This document shows, one piece after another, positions 27,906 to 37,512 of a stretch of DNA of 64,000 nucleotides. Each line of letters begins with the position of its first letter. Within the stretch, counting starts at the first letter, position 1. This DNA is from Acetobacteraceae bacterium (lineage in GTDB: Bacteria > Pseudomonadota > Alphaproteobacteria > Acetobacterales > Acetobacteraceae). The notes beneath the pieces are model-generated. The model saw only the letters and a program-made list of their open reading frames with translations. It was not told where the DNA came from and ran no database searches. The stretch covers positions 33,635-97,634 of the forward strand of contig JANXMB010000128.1 of NCBI GenBank assembly GCA_025354865.1, in the 5' to 3' direction. The position numbers and the translations under genes were made by a program.

Positions 27906-29285
27906 ATGTCCAACCCTGGCGACAGCGACACGACCCCGCTCACGTCCATCCAACAGATGGCCGACTATCTCGCCGTCGGCTGTAAGCCGGCCGAGGCGTT
28001 CCGTATTGGGACGGAGCACGAGAAATTCGGCTTTCGTCTCGATGATCGTCTAGCGCCCCCCTACCTGCCGGCCGATGGGCAGCCGGGCTCGATTCGCGAC
28101 ATCCTTGCCGGCCTGCGTCGCTACGACGCCGAGCCCATCATGGACGGCGAAAACGTCATCGGGCTGAAGCAGGGCGGCGCGTCTGTTTCGCTGGAGCCGG
28201 CTGGGCAGCTCGAACTATCGGGCGCACCGTTGGAAACCTTGCACGACGCCAAGGCCGAATTCGATTGGCACTTCGAACAGGTTCGCGCCGTGTCCGAACC
28301 GTTGCGGGTTGGCTTCGCGCCCCTGGGCTTCCATCCTTTCGCGACCCGGGCGGCGATGCCTTGGATGCCCAAAGGCCGCTATGCCATCATGCGGCGTTAC
28401 ATGCCCTTGGTCGGTTCGCTCGGTTTGGACATGATGACTCGCACCTGCACCGTTCAGGTGAACCTGGACTATGCATCCGAGCAGGACATGATCCGGAAAC
28501 TCCGGGTATCGTTGCTGTTGCAGCCGCTGGCGACCGCGCTGTTCGCGAACTCGCCGTTCAAGGAGGGCGCGCCGAACGGTCTGCTGTCCAACCGGGCGCA
28601 TGTTTGGACTGATACCGACAACCAACGGTCGGGCATCCCGAAGGTCATGTTCGAGGACGGGTTCGGTTTCGAACGCTATGCCCAATGGCTCGTCGATTCG
28701 GTGCCGATGTACTTCGTCTACCGCTCGGACCGATATATCGACATTGCCGGTCGGTCGTTTCGCGACTTCATGAACGGTAAGTTGCACGGGGAAACCGGCA
28801 CGGAACCGACGATCGGGGATTTCGCCGATCATGTCACAACCGTGTTTACCGACGTGCGAATCAAGCGCTTCGTGGAAATGCGAGGCGCCGACGCCGGACG
28901 ACCCGACATGATGCTGGCGCAATCGGCACTCTGGGTCGGACTGCTCTACGACGACGCGGCGCTGACGGCGGCCGAGGCGTTGTTGCGCGGCGCCGGCTGG
29001 GCCGAAGCGAACGCCATGCGGGCGGCGGTGCCAGTGCACGGCCTTGCGACACCTTGGAAACAGGGCACCATGCGCGACCTCGCGCGGGACGTGGTTGCCA
29101 TCGCGCAGGATGGCCTGAAGGCCCGCTGCCGCCTGAACCCTGCCGGCGAGTCGGAGGCGATTTACCTCGCCCCGCTGGCCGACATCGCGGCCGGCGCACC
29201 GACCCAGGCCGAATATTGGCTGGCCCGATATCGCGATGTGTGGAACGGCGATCTCAGCCGGATCTTTGCCGAAGCGGCTGTCTGA
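27906..29285 (+). CDS. gshA: Glutamate-cysteine ligase (plant/alphaproteobacterial type)
   Basis: 459 aa; RIGTEHEKFGF, GGASVSLEPAGQLELSGAPLETLH. Confidence 0.92.
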   Translation: MSNPGDSDTTPLTSIQQMADYLAVGCKPAEAFRIGTEHEKFGFRLDDRLAPPYLPADGQPGSIRDILAGLRRYDAEPIMDGENVIGLKQGGASVSLEPAGQLELSGAPLETLHDAKAEFDWHFEQVRAVSEPLRVGFAPLGFHPFATRAAMPWMPKGRYAIMRRYMPLVGSLGLDMMTRTCTVQVNLDYASEQDMIRKLRVSLLLQPLATALFANSPFKEGAPNGLLSNRAHVWTDTDNQRSGIPKVMFEDGFGFERYAQWLVDSVPMYFVYRSDRYIDIAGRSFRDFMNGKLHGETGTEPTIGDFADHVTTVFTDVRIKRFVEMRGADAGRPDMMLAQSALWVGLLYDDAALTAAEALLRGAGWAEANAMRAAVPVHGLATPWKQGTMRDLARDVVAIAQDGLKARCRLNPAGESEAIYLAPLADIAAGAPTQAEYWLARYRDVWNGDLSRIFAEAAV

Positions 29286-29399
29286 TACCGGTCGGCCGGA
29301 CGGTATGCGCGCAGGGTTGGCGTGGCGGCTGCGCGCGAAATCAAGAGAATACCAGCCGACCGACCGCTGGTTAGAGTCAAAGGTTCGGTCGGCTGGTAT
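29285..29399. terminator. Convergent intergenic region with perfect 15-bp inverted repeat
   Basis: ATACCAGCCGACCGA (29349..29363) and TCGGTCGGCTGGTAT (29385..29399) between convergent gshA and ahcY; plus imperfect palindrome ATACCGGTCGGCCGGACGGTAT at 29285..29306. Confidence 0.55.
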
Positions 29400-29407
29400 A
29401 AATCGAT

Positions 29408-30706
29408 CTAGTAACGATAAAGGTCGTGTTTGAACGGCCCGCTGGTGCTAATGCCGATGTATTCGGCCTGCGCCGGCGACAGTTTGGTCAGCTTCGCGCC
29501 GACCTTTTCCAGGTGCAAAGCCGCAACCTTCTCGTCCAGCGCCTTGGGCAGGGTGTAGACGTCCAGTTTGTATTTGCCGGCCGGGGCGTGGAACAACTCG
29601 ATCTGGGCCAGCACCTGATTGCTGAAGCTGGTGCTCATGACGAAGCTGGGGTGACCCGTGGCATTGCCCAGGTTCACCAAGCGCCCTTCGGAGAGCACGA
29701 TCAGACGCTTGCCGTCCGGGAACACCACTTCGTCCACCTGTGGCTTGACGTTGTCCCAGGTGTAGTTGCGCAGGGCGTCGATCTCGATCTCGGAATCGAA
29801 GTGCCCGATGTTGCAGACAATCGCGCGGTGCTTCATCGCCCGCATGTGGTCGATGGTGATCACGCCGACATTGCCGGTGGCGGTGACGAAGATATCGCCG
29901 TGTCCGGCAACGTCGTCCATCGTCACGACCTGATAGCCTTCCATCGCCGCCTGCAAGGCACAGATCGGATCGACTTCCGTTACCATCACCCGGCAACCGG
30001 CGTTGCGCAGCGATGCGGCGGAGCCCTTGCCGACGTCGCCGAACCCGTTCACCACCGCCACTTTACCGGCCATCATCACGTCGGTGCCACGGCGGATACC
30101 GTCCACCAGCGACTCGCGGCAGCCATACAGATTGTCGAACTTCGACTTGGTAACGCTGTCGTTGACGTTGATCGCCGGGCTCAACAGCTTGCCGTCGCGG
30201 ACCATGTCGCGCAGGCGCAGGACGCCGGTGGTGGTTTCCTCGGAGATGCCCTTAACGTCCTTCATCATCTCGGGATATTTCTGATGCATCAGCAGCGTCA
30301 GATCGCCGCCGTCGTCCAGGATCATGTTCGGCGTCCAACCGTCCGGACCGCGAACGGTCTGTTCGATGCACCAGTTGAACTCATCTTCGTCCATGCCCTT
30401 CCAGGCGAACACCGGGGTACCGGCGGCGGCAACGCCAGCGGCGGCATGGTCCTGGGTCGAGAAGATGTTGCAGGACGACCAGCGGACGGTGGCGCCAAGA
30501 TGGGTCAGCGTCTCGATCAGAACGGCCGTTTGGATAGTCATGTGCAGGCAGCCCGCGATGCGCGCGTCTTTCAGCGGCTGGGACGATCCATATTCCCGCC
30601 GAATCGCCATCAGCCCAGGCATTTCATCCTCGGCCATGGAGATTTCCTTGCGGCCCCACTCGGCCAACGCGATATCTTTGACCTTGTAGTCGGGGTCGAT
30701 GGTCAT
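29408..30706 (-). CDS. ahcY: Adenosylhomocysteinase
   Basis: 432 aa from [29 protein letters not shown]-binding [16 protein letters not shown]-terminal [28 protein letters not shown]. Confidence 0.96.
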   Translation of the reverse strand: MTIDPDYKVKDIALAEWGRKEISMAEDEMPGLMAIRREYGSSQPLKDARIAGCLHMTIQTAVLIETLTHLGATVRWSSCNIFSTQDHAAAGVAAAGTPVFAWKGMDEDEFNWCIEQTVRGPDGWTPNMILDDGGDLTLLMHQKYPEMMKDVKGISEETTTGVLRLRDMVRDGKLLSPAINVNDSVTKSKFDNLYGCRESLVDGIRRGTDVMMAGKVAVVNGFGDVGKGSAASLRNAGCRVMVTEVDPICALQAAMEGYQVVTMDDVAGHGDIFVTATGNVGVITIDHMRAMKHRAIVCNIGHFDSEIEIDALRNYTWDNVKPQVDEVVFPDGKRLIVLSEGRLVNLGNATGHPSFVMSTSFSNQVLAQIELFHAPAGKYKLDVYTLPKALDEKVAALHLEKVGAKLTKLSPAQAEYIGISTSGPFKHDLYRY

Positions 30707-30947
30707 GCGGGTCTTCTCCTGAAACCGACGGTGTTCTGTGCGAGCGGTCGTATATAAAGATATCTGCATGTCTGCAAGAACAATCTCCCGAAGCGCGATA
30801 ATCCTCGGTGAAATCGCCGCAGGTCCGGATCGAACGCATCCCACGCCAGGCTGGCGGATCGGCCGCAGCGTTGCACGACGGACATCGGCAACCCATATCG
30901 TGGGCGGACCCCAATGGTCCCAGGTTCGTCGCGACGCGGGTAGGACC

Positions 30948-31763
30948 ATGCACAATTGGCGGATGGAAGATATCGACTGGCATCGCTTCGATCGCGCCAA
31001 AGCCGCGCCCGAGGTCGTCCCGCTGATCAAGGCGGCAGCGCTGGTCGAACGCAACGGCCGAGAATACGCCACCTATCTTTGCCGTGTCTTCGCCGCAGAC
31101 CCCGAACTGTGCGAGGCCGTGCGGAATTGGGCCGAAGAAGAGGTTCGACACGGGGAAGCTCTGGGCGAATGGGCTCGGTATGCCGATCCATCCTGGGATT
31201 TCCACGCCGCTCGCGCCCGTTTCAACGCCGGTTATAGCCCGCCGCTGGACTCCGCATCGTCGATCCGCGGTTCCCGCACCGGAGAGCTGATTGCCCGCTG
31301 CGTGGTCGAGACAGGCACATCCAGCTATTACACCGCCCTCGCCGATGCGTGTCAGGAACCGGTGCTGCGCCAAATCTGCCGCAAGATCGCTGCGGACGAA
31401 TTCCGCCATTACAAATTGTTCTACGACCACATGCGCCGCTATCAGGCGCAGGAGCGTATCGGGTCTGCTCGCCGGATGCTGATTGCCTTCGGGCGCGCTG
31501 GCGAAAGCGAGGACGACGAACTCGCCTACGCCTACTATTGTGCGAATGAATCGCCTGCGGTGCCCTATGATCGAGGGCGATTCTCAACCGCATATTTCGC
31601 CGGGGCGATGCGCTACTATCGCTTTCCGCACGTGCGGCGGGGCGTGGGCATGACCTTGAAGGCCATCGGATTGCCGGCACACGGGCGATTGTCGGAGCTT
31701 GCCGCACGCGCCGCTTGGTGGTGGCTCGACCGGCGGCGGGTCCGGGTCGGCGCAAACGGTTGA
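30948..31763 (+). CDS. Ferritin-like diiron-domain protein
   Basis: 271 aa; EExxH-type ligands ..[15 protein letters not shown].. and ..[15 protein letters not shown]. Confidence 0.7.
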   Translation: MHNWRMEDIDWHRFDRAKAAPEVVPLIKAAALVERNGREYATYLCRVFAADPELCEAVRNWAEEEVRHGEALGEWARYADPSWDFHAARARFNAGYSPPLDSASSIRGSRTGELIARCVVETGTSSYYTALADACQEPVLRQICRKIAADEFRHYKLFYDHMRRYQAQERIGSARRMLIAFGRAGESEDDELAYAYYCANESPAVPYDRGRFSTAYFAGAMRYYRFPHVRRGVGMTLKAIGLPAHGRLSELAARAAWWWLDRRRVRVGANG

Positions 31764-31775
31764 ACGGGAGCCGCC

Positions 31776-32996
31776 CTATATCGTTCGCCACAACTTGCGG
31801 GTCAGCACCATCGCCAGCAACCCCATCGCCCCGGTGACGCCGGTCGCCCAATGCGCCCCGATGGCGTCGGCCAGCAAGCCGAGCCACACGAACCCGATCG
31901 GCCCGGATCCAATACAAACCGACAGGACTCCCAGTATGCGCGACCGCATTTCCGGTGGCGCTGCCAAATACACGAGTGTCGCTTGCATGGTGGCAAATCC
32001 GGCGCCGCCGAATCCGGTCAACAGCAGCGCGGCCCCGGCAATCGGGGTGTAGGGAACCACAGCGAACACGATCAGCATGATCATGTAACTGATAACCCCG
32101 CCCAGATAGGCTCTCGCATACCAAGACGGTTTGATCAGAATGGCCAGCACCACGGCGCCCGCGAAAGCACCTACGCCGTCGAGGCTGGCAAGTACGCCGA
32201 CCCCTTCGGGACCGAGACCGAGCCGGTCGCGGCCGATCACGGGGATCATTGCGGTGAACGGCCAGGCGAATACGTTGTAGATGACGGTCACGGCCAGGGT
32301 GCCGATCAGCCGTTTGTCGCCGCGTACTAGGCGCAGCCCCTCGGCGATGCGGGCGAGAACGGCGCCGGACGCGGTCGAACGCGTGTCGCGAAAGCGGATG
32401 CGTATCGCCGCGATCAGCGCCAGACCGTAAAGCAGGACGCTGACGGCGAAAGCCCCCTCGATCCCAACATGCGCCAACATAAGCCCGCCGATCGTCGGCC
32501 CCACCATCCGGCTGGCATTATTGGCGCCAGCATCGAGGGACATGGCAGTGCCCATCGCATCGGAGCCCACGACCTCCCCGATCATTACGCGGCGCACCGG
32601 GTTGTCGGTGGCCCAGCCCAGGCCGTTCATGAAGCTGGCAACCGCCAACTGCCATACCTCCAATTGTCCGGAGTAGGCGAGGACGCCGAGCACGGCGGAG
32701 TTGGCGCCCATCAGCAGCACGACGCCGATGAGGGTTGTGCGTCGTTCCATCCGGTCCGCCCATGCACCCAGGAATGCGCCGAACAGGCCCATCGGCAAAA
32801 GCCGCAGCATGGTCATCATGGAAACCAGGAAGGCGGAATCGGTTCGCTGGTAGACCACGACGCCGACCGCCACTGTTTCGAGCCAGCGGACCACGAATAC
32901 GACCAATCCCACGGACCAGAGGCGCCAGAAATCGGCGAATTCCGGGCGCAGCAGGCGGCGCACCGGGGAGGTGGCGGTTGTCGATACGGCAGCCAA
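31776..32996 (-). CDS. MFS transporter
   Basis: 406 aa, multiple hydrophobic segments; GAFLGAWADRMERRTTLIG motif A-like. Confidence 0.85.
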   Translation of the reverse strand: MAAVSTTATSPVRRLLRPEFADFWRLWSVGLVVFVVRWLETVAVGVVVYQRTDSAFLVSMMTMLRLLPMGLFGAFLGAWADRMERRTTLIGVVLLMGANSAVLGVLAYSGQLEVWQLAVASFMNGLGWATDNPVRRVMIGEVVGSDAMGTAMSLDAGANNASRMVGPTIGGLMLAHVGIEGAFAVSVLLYGLALIAAIRIRFRDTRSTASGAVLARIAEGLRLVRGDKRLIGTLAVTVIYNVFAWPFTAMIPVIGRDRLGLGPEGVGVLASLDGVGAFAGAVVLAILIKPSWYARAYLGGVISYMIMLIVFAVVPYTPIAGAALLLTGFGGAGFATMQATLVYLAAPPEMRSRILGVLSVCIGSGPIGFVWLGLLADAIGAHWATGVTGAMGLLAMVLTRKLWRTI

Positions 32997-33124
32997 AATC
33001 GGTTTTCCTCACCCAACCCGGCCAATCCACCACGTTCTACGCCGCCGCCGCCACACCCGATCGCGTATTGCAGCATGGCGCCAACCGGGTGACGATATCG
33101 CCAGATCGATATGGGGCTGCGGAC

Positions 33125-33697
33125 ATGACTGGACGGGTAGCTATGGTGCCGCTGGCGCGGGCACAGGAACTGGGCGCGGCAATCGGCTTGCCGGCGCCGA
33201 TGACCACGCGATCGGCGTTCCGGACCCTCGCCAACAACCCGCCGCTGCTGAAAGCCGTGTTCGGACAACTCAGCACCTTGCTGCTGCACAATACCTTCGA
33301 CACCCGCCTCCGCGAACTGATGATCATGCGCATCGGCTGGGTTACCGGCTCGGTTTACGAGTGGACCCAACACTGGCGCGTCGCCACGACCGCCGGCATC
33401 CCACCGGAAGACGTCCTGGCCGTCCGCGACTGGCAGAACTCTGATCGACTGTCGGCTGCGGATAAGGCCGTATTACAGGCCACCGACGAATCGCTGGCAG
33501 GCAAGACCATTTCCGATGCCACCTGGGCTGCGTGTGTGAAGCACATTCCCGACCCCGCGCAACAGGTGGAATTCATCGTGGCCATGGGTAACTGGACCAT
33601 GTTCTCCATCCTGCTGCGCAATCTGAAAATCCCAGTCGAAGACGGTGTCGCCTGCTGGCCGCCCGACGGTGCAGTCCCAGCTAGCGCGGAGGTTTGA
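33125..33697 (+). CDS. Carboxymuconolactone decarboxylase family protein
   Basis: 190 aa; LRELMIMRIGWVTGSVYEWTQHWRVATTAGI matches CMD/AhpD-like helix pair. Confidence 0.8.
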   Translation: MTGRVAMVPLARAQELGAAIGLPAPMTTRSAFRTLANNPPLLKAVFGQLSTLLLHNTFDTRLRELMIMRIGWVTGSVYEWTQHWRVATTAGIPPEDVLAVRDWQNSDRLSAADKAVLQATDESLAGKTISDATWAACVKHIPDPAQQVEFIVAMGNWTMFSILLRNLKIPVEDGVACWPPDGAVPASAEV

Positions 33698-33700
33698 TCC

Positions 33701-34654
33701 ATGGCCCGAGCAATTGCCGCCGGTATCGGCATTATGGAATTCCCGTTCGACACCACGGGAGCGTTCTGGAAATGGGTGGATTTGTGCGAGGCCGGCGGGA
33801 TCGACTCGATCTGGCAGACCGACCGCTTGATCAGCAAACAACCGATTCTGGAGTGCATGACAGCCCTCGCCGCGATCGCCGGGCGGACGAAGCGGATCAA
33901 GTTCGGCGTCAATGTCGTATCGGTGGCGATGCGCGATCCCGTGCTGCTGGCCAAGCAGTGCGCCACCTTGGATTTCCTGTCCGGCGGCCGTCTGTTACCC
34001 GGCTTCGGTATCGGCAGCCCGCGCGGCCCCGAATGGACGGCGATGCACCTCGACCCCAAGACACGCGGCCGTAAAACCGATGAGGCGCTCGAAATCATCG
34101 CTCGGCTCTGGACCGGGGAGAAGCTGGACTATCCCGGTAAATATTTCCAACTCACCGGGGCCTCCATCGCACCGCTCCCCGTGCAGTCGGACCTTCCGAT
34201 GTGGATCGGGGGTTCGTCGGACGCGGCGGTCAAGCGCACTGCTATCTATGGTACCGGTTGGCAGTCCGGGGCGGAAACCCCGGAAACCGTTGGCAAAGTC
34301 ATCGCCGCGATCAAGGAAGCCGTCGTCGCGCAGGGGCGAACGATCGACGAAGACCACTACGGCGCGGCCTTGGCATATCGTTTCGGCTCCTGGAACGACC
34401 CCGGTATGACCCGGCTGGCCGAAGCCTACGAAACCCGCACCGGACGCGACGCGCGGGAGGCATTCGCGATCGGCGATGCCGAACTCATCATGGCGCGGCT
34501 CACCGAATATGTGGATGCCGGCGCCAGCAAGTTCATCCTGCGCCCCGTCGCGCAAGGGGACCAGCAAATGCTCGATCAAACCCGCCATCTGGTGGAAGAA
34601 ATCCTACCCCGGATGGCCGCGCGTTGGCCGAAACCCGCCAAGCGCGCGGTGTAA
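33701..34654 (+). CDS. LLM class flavin-dependent oxidoreductase
   Basis: 317 aa; TIM-barrel luciferase-like: LLAKQCATLDFLSGGRLLPGFGIGSPRGPEWTAM, LPMWIGGSSDAAVKR. Confidence 0.85.
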   Translation: MARAIAAGIGIMEFPFDTTGAFWKWVDLCEAGGIDSIWQTDRLISKQPILECMTALAAIAGRTKRIKFGVNVVSVAMRDPVLLAKQCATLDFLSGGRLLPGFGIGSPRGPEWTAMHLDPKTRGRKTDEALEIIARLWTGEKLDYPGKYFQLTGASIAPLPVQSDLPMWIGGSSDAAVKRTAIYGTGWQSGAETPETVGKVIAAIKEAVVAQGRTIDEDHYGAALAYRFGSWNDPGMTRLAEAYETRTGRDAREAFAIGDAELIMARLTEYVDAGASKFILRPVAQGDQQMLDQTRHLVEEILPRMAARWPKPAKRAV

Positions 34655-34662
34655 CGGCCAGT

Positions 34663-34766
34663 CTAGATCGCGATGCGTTCGCTCTCGCTCACGCATCGCG
34701 ATCTACCTATTGTTTGGTCGCGCGATTCAGACCTCCGGTGATTCCACCTTCGGTCATCGCGCTCTA
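34663..34766. repeat. Dispersed structured intergenic repeat, copy A (104 bp)
   Basis: 15-bp perfect inverted repeat TAGATCGCGATGCGT/ACGCATCGCGATCTA with 12-nt loop plus GCGCGAT...ATCGCGC; closely similar to 53840..53929. Confidence 0.75.
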
Positions 34767-35615
34767 TATCTCGGAGAAACCGGATCCGCGCGATGTGACC
34801 CCGCGTCCGTGCGCGTCCGCGATCCAGCCGAATTCCTTGAGGATTTGCTGGCTGTAGGTGACGCGACCGTTGACGCGCTCGGCTGCTTCGCTCGCCAATA
34901 AAAGGGCGGCGCGCGCCATGGTGGATGGCGGTTCGGCGACGGGGTCGTCGATGCCGGTGACCAATTTGTGATGGATGGTGCCGGGCGTGGCCACAAGGTT
35001 CGACGGCGACACGGCCGATATCGCAATACCGCCGTGGCGGGCTACCTCCTGCGCGAGGCCCTGGGTGAAACGTTCCAGCGCGGCTTTGGTCGCACCATAC
35101 ATCGTGTTGCCCCGGATCGCGTGATCGCTGTACGGCCCGCGCCCCGGCCCGATGCCCGAACCCGAACTTATATTCACGATGGCGCCGGATTTCCGGGGGA
35201 TCATGTCGTTCAGCACTTCTTTCGACAGCATGAACGGAGCATGCACATTGACGGCGAAGCAGCGCCACCAACGATTGGTCGCCAAATCCATTGTCGGTAA
35301 ATAGTAGGACAGGGCCGCGTTGTTCACCAGAATATCGACCGGGCCATAGGCCGCGCGAGCGGCTTGCACCAAAGCGAGGCATTCGGGTTCGTTCGAGATA
35401 TCGGCAGCGAAAGCCATCGCTTCGCCGCCTGCCGCTTCGATCCGCTCGACCGTGCGCGCCAACGAACCTTCCAAGAATCGGTGATCGCCCTCGTTCAGTG
35501 TTCGGGCCACGCAGAGCACTTTGGCGCCTTCGGCAGCAAAAAGCGCGGCAATCGTTTCGCCGATGCCGCGGCTGGCACCGGTCACGATTGCGACTTTACC
35601 GTTCAGCTTGCCCAT
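34764..35615 (-). CDS. SDR family oxidoreductase
   Basis: 283 aa from MGKLNGKVAIVTGASRGIGETIAALF; TGxxxGxG motif; NNAALS. Confidence 0.85.
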   Translation of the reverse strand: MGKLNGKVAIVTGASRGIGETIAALFAAEGAKVLCVARTLNEGDHRFLEGSLARTVERIEAAGGEAMAFAADISNEPECLALVQAARAAYGPVDILVNNAALSYYLPTMDLATNRWWRCFAVNVHAPFMLSKEVLNDMIPRKSGAIVNISSGSGIGPGRGPYSDHAIRGNTMYGATKAALERFTQGLAQEVARHGGIAISAVSPSNLVATPGTIHHKLVTGIDDPVAEPPSTMARAALLLASEAAERVNGRVTYSQQILKEFGWIADAHGRGVTSRGSGFSEI

Positions 35616-35693
35616 TGCGCATCCTCCGTCGAGGCGGCTCGACCCGGGTATTTGGTTGCCTACCTTGTATGTGCCGATCTGCCGCAAATGAAA

Positions 35694-35726
35694 CGACAAC
35701 GGCCCTTGCCGAGCGGGCCGTTGTCG
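35694..35726 (-). terminator. Hairpin downstream of FAH-family gene
   Basis: CGACAACGGCCC / GGGCCGTTGTCG perfect 12-bp stem, 9-nt loop. Confidence 0.6.
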
Positions 35727-35738
35727 CGGTGGGCGGTC

Positions 35739-36524
35739 CTATTTGCCTTCTTTGACGAACCGGTTCGTCAACACACCCAGGCCGGTCAACTCGACCTCGA
35801 CCACATCGCCGTGCACCAGATCCGGGGACGTGCCGTCGGTGCCCATCCACATGACATCGCCGGGATAGAAGGTGATGTATTTGCTGGTCTCTGCGAGGAA
35901 GTGGCGAATGCTGAAGATCGTATCGTTGGTTTTGAACCGCAGATCTTCTTTCCCGTTGACGCGGATGACGGTTTCCATCGCGTCCAGATCGACGTCGGTG
36001 TCGATCCACGGCCCCATCGGTTTGAACGTGTCGGAGTTCTTGCCGCGCCAGAACGTTCGGTCGCCCCGCTGCCACGTGCGCTCGCTGACGTCGTTGCCGA
36101 TGGTGAAGCCGAACACGCAATCCATCGCGTTTTCTTCGGTCAGGTGCTTGGCTTTCTTGCCGATGACGACAACCAATTCGCCTTCGTAGTTCATCTTGGG
36201 CGGGGCATCGGCCGGGATGATCACGTCCTCGCCATCGGCGATCAGCGCATTGTTGGCGCGATAGCCAATATCGGCCTTGGTGGGGAACACCGGCTCGACC
36301 CCGCGCTTGTGCGCCATTTCGCGGATATGCGCTGCGTAGTTGATGCCAGCGCAATAGAAGGTCGGTGGGATGACCGGCACTTCGATCTTCACGTCGGCCA
36401 ACCGATGGGTGCGCCCGGTCGGTGTGGCGTCGGCCCAGGGCGCGCCCGCGACCTCGGTCACCGTGTCGTCGGTCAACGAGCCGTAAGCGATATGGTTGTC
36501 TTTGGAGAAACGTATCCAGCGCAT
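35739..36524 (-). CDS. Fumarylacetoacetate hydrolase family protein
   Basis: 261 aa; NYAAHIREMAHKRG, KMNYEGELVVVIGKKAKHLTEENA, GFTIGNDVSERTWQRGDRTFWRGKNSDTFKPMGPWI. Confidence 0.9.
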   Translation of the reverse strand: MRWIRFSKDNHIAYGSLTDDTVTEVAGAPWADATPTGRTHRLADVKIEVPVIPPTFYCAGINYAAHIREMAHKRGVEPVFPTKADIGYRANNALIADGEDVIIPADAPPKMNYEGELVVVIGKKAKHLTEENAMDCVFGFTIGNDVSERTWQRGDRTFWRGKNSDTFKPMGPWIDTDVDLDAMETVIRVNGKEDLRFKTNDTIFSIRHFLAETSKYITFYPGDVMWMGTDGTSPDLVHGDVVEVELTGLGVLTNRFVKEGK

Positions 36525-36548
36525 TGCGGTTTCCTCTTTTTTCGTTGT

Positions 36549-37457
36549 TTAGGCCGCCAGCAAGGCCGGCCGTAAAAAGGCGGGGTCGAACACCTTGGTC
36601 GCCATGACTTGGCAACGCCGCATCAGGCGGATTTCGTCCGGACCGTAGTCGTCGATGGCGCGGTGGATGGTGCTGAGGTGATCCCAAACCAGCAGGTCGT
36701 TTTCGTTCCATACGTGGGTGTGACGGAACCGCATTTCCAACTGATGGGCGAACAAGAATGCCAACATTGCATCGCTTTCGGACGCCGATAATTCGTTGAT
36801 CCGGGTTGCATATCCCGGGTTGCAGTAAAGGATTTTCCGCCCGCTAATGGGATGGGTCAGGATCAGCTTGTGCACGACAGGCTGGCGCCGCTTGCGCTGT
36901 TCCGGGGTCATCGCGGGCCGGCCGCTGTTGCGGTCCTGGCGCATATGTTCCCAGAATTTCTCGAAATCGTGGGTGGCGGTCATATTCTCCAGTTGCAGCT
37001 TCAGCGCACCCGGCAAAGCGTCGTAGGCCGCTGCCATGTCGCCGAATTCGGTCCCGCCGAGGGCCAGTCCGTTCCGGCGCGGGATGTGGATGCCATACAA
37101 CACGTTAACGAACCCGCGGACATCGCGGTACGACATGTCCGTGTGCCAATCCTGCCCGGCATCGGGGGAACCGATATATTCGCCATTTTCCTTGATGTTC
37201 GACAGGATGCCCACATAGGCCAGCGGGTCGATGGCCCCGTTCGGATCGACGCGGGACGGGCCTTGGATTTCTCCGAACCGGATCGAAAACCGATAGACAT
37301 CGATCGGTTCAAGGTGCTGGTCCGGAAAACGCAGCACGGCACGATCGCCAAGCGCCTTCAGGATTTGACCAAAATCGGCGTCGGACAGGGGTTTCGCCAA
37401 ATCCACACCGCGCACGGTGGCGCCCAAAGTGGCGCCGTTCGGTTCGATGGTCAGCAT
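36549..37457 (-). CDS. TauD/TfdA family dioxygenase
   Basis: 302 aa from MLTIEPNGATLGATVRGVDLAKPLSD; WHTDMSY (HxD) and distal H/R region ..VWDHLSTIHRAIDDYGPDEIRLMRR. Confidence 0.88.
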   Translation of the reverse strand: MLTIEPNGATLGATVRGVDLAKPLSDADFGQILKALGDRAVLRFPDQHLEPIDVYRFSIRFGEIQGPSRVDPNGAIDPLAYVGILSNIKENGEYIGSPDAGQDWHTDMSYRDVRGFVNVLYGIHIPRRNGLALGGTEFGDMAAAYDALPGALKLQLENMTATHDFEKFWEHMRQDRNSGRPAMTPEQRKRRQPVVHKLILTHPISGRKILYCNPGYATRINELSASESDAMLAFLFAHQLEMRFRHTHVWNENDLLVWDHLSTIHRAIDDYGPDEIRLMRRCQVMATKVFDPAFLRPALLAA

Positions 37458-37512
37458 GTCGATGCTCCCTCCTGCTACTGCCCGGTAGGATAAACCCAGC
37501 GTGATCGGTTGG

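Noticed and set aside
29426-30757. 443 aa plus-strand ORF opposite ahcY
   Set aside because: Shadow ORF; His/Gln/Val-rich antisense of a highly conserved enzyme.
30707-30947. SAH/SAM riboswitch or SahR-type operator upstream of ahcY (AGATATCT near 30758)
   Set aside because: No recognisable riboswitch core; an 8-bp palindrome alone is too weak to call.
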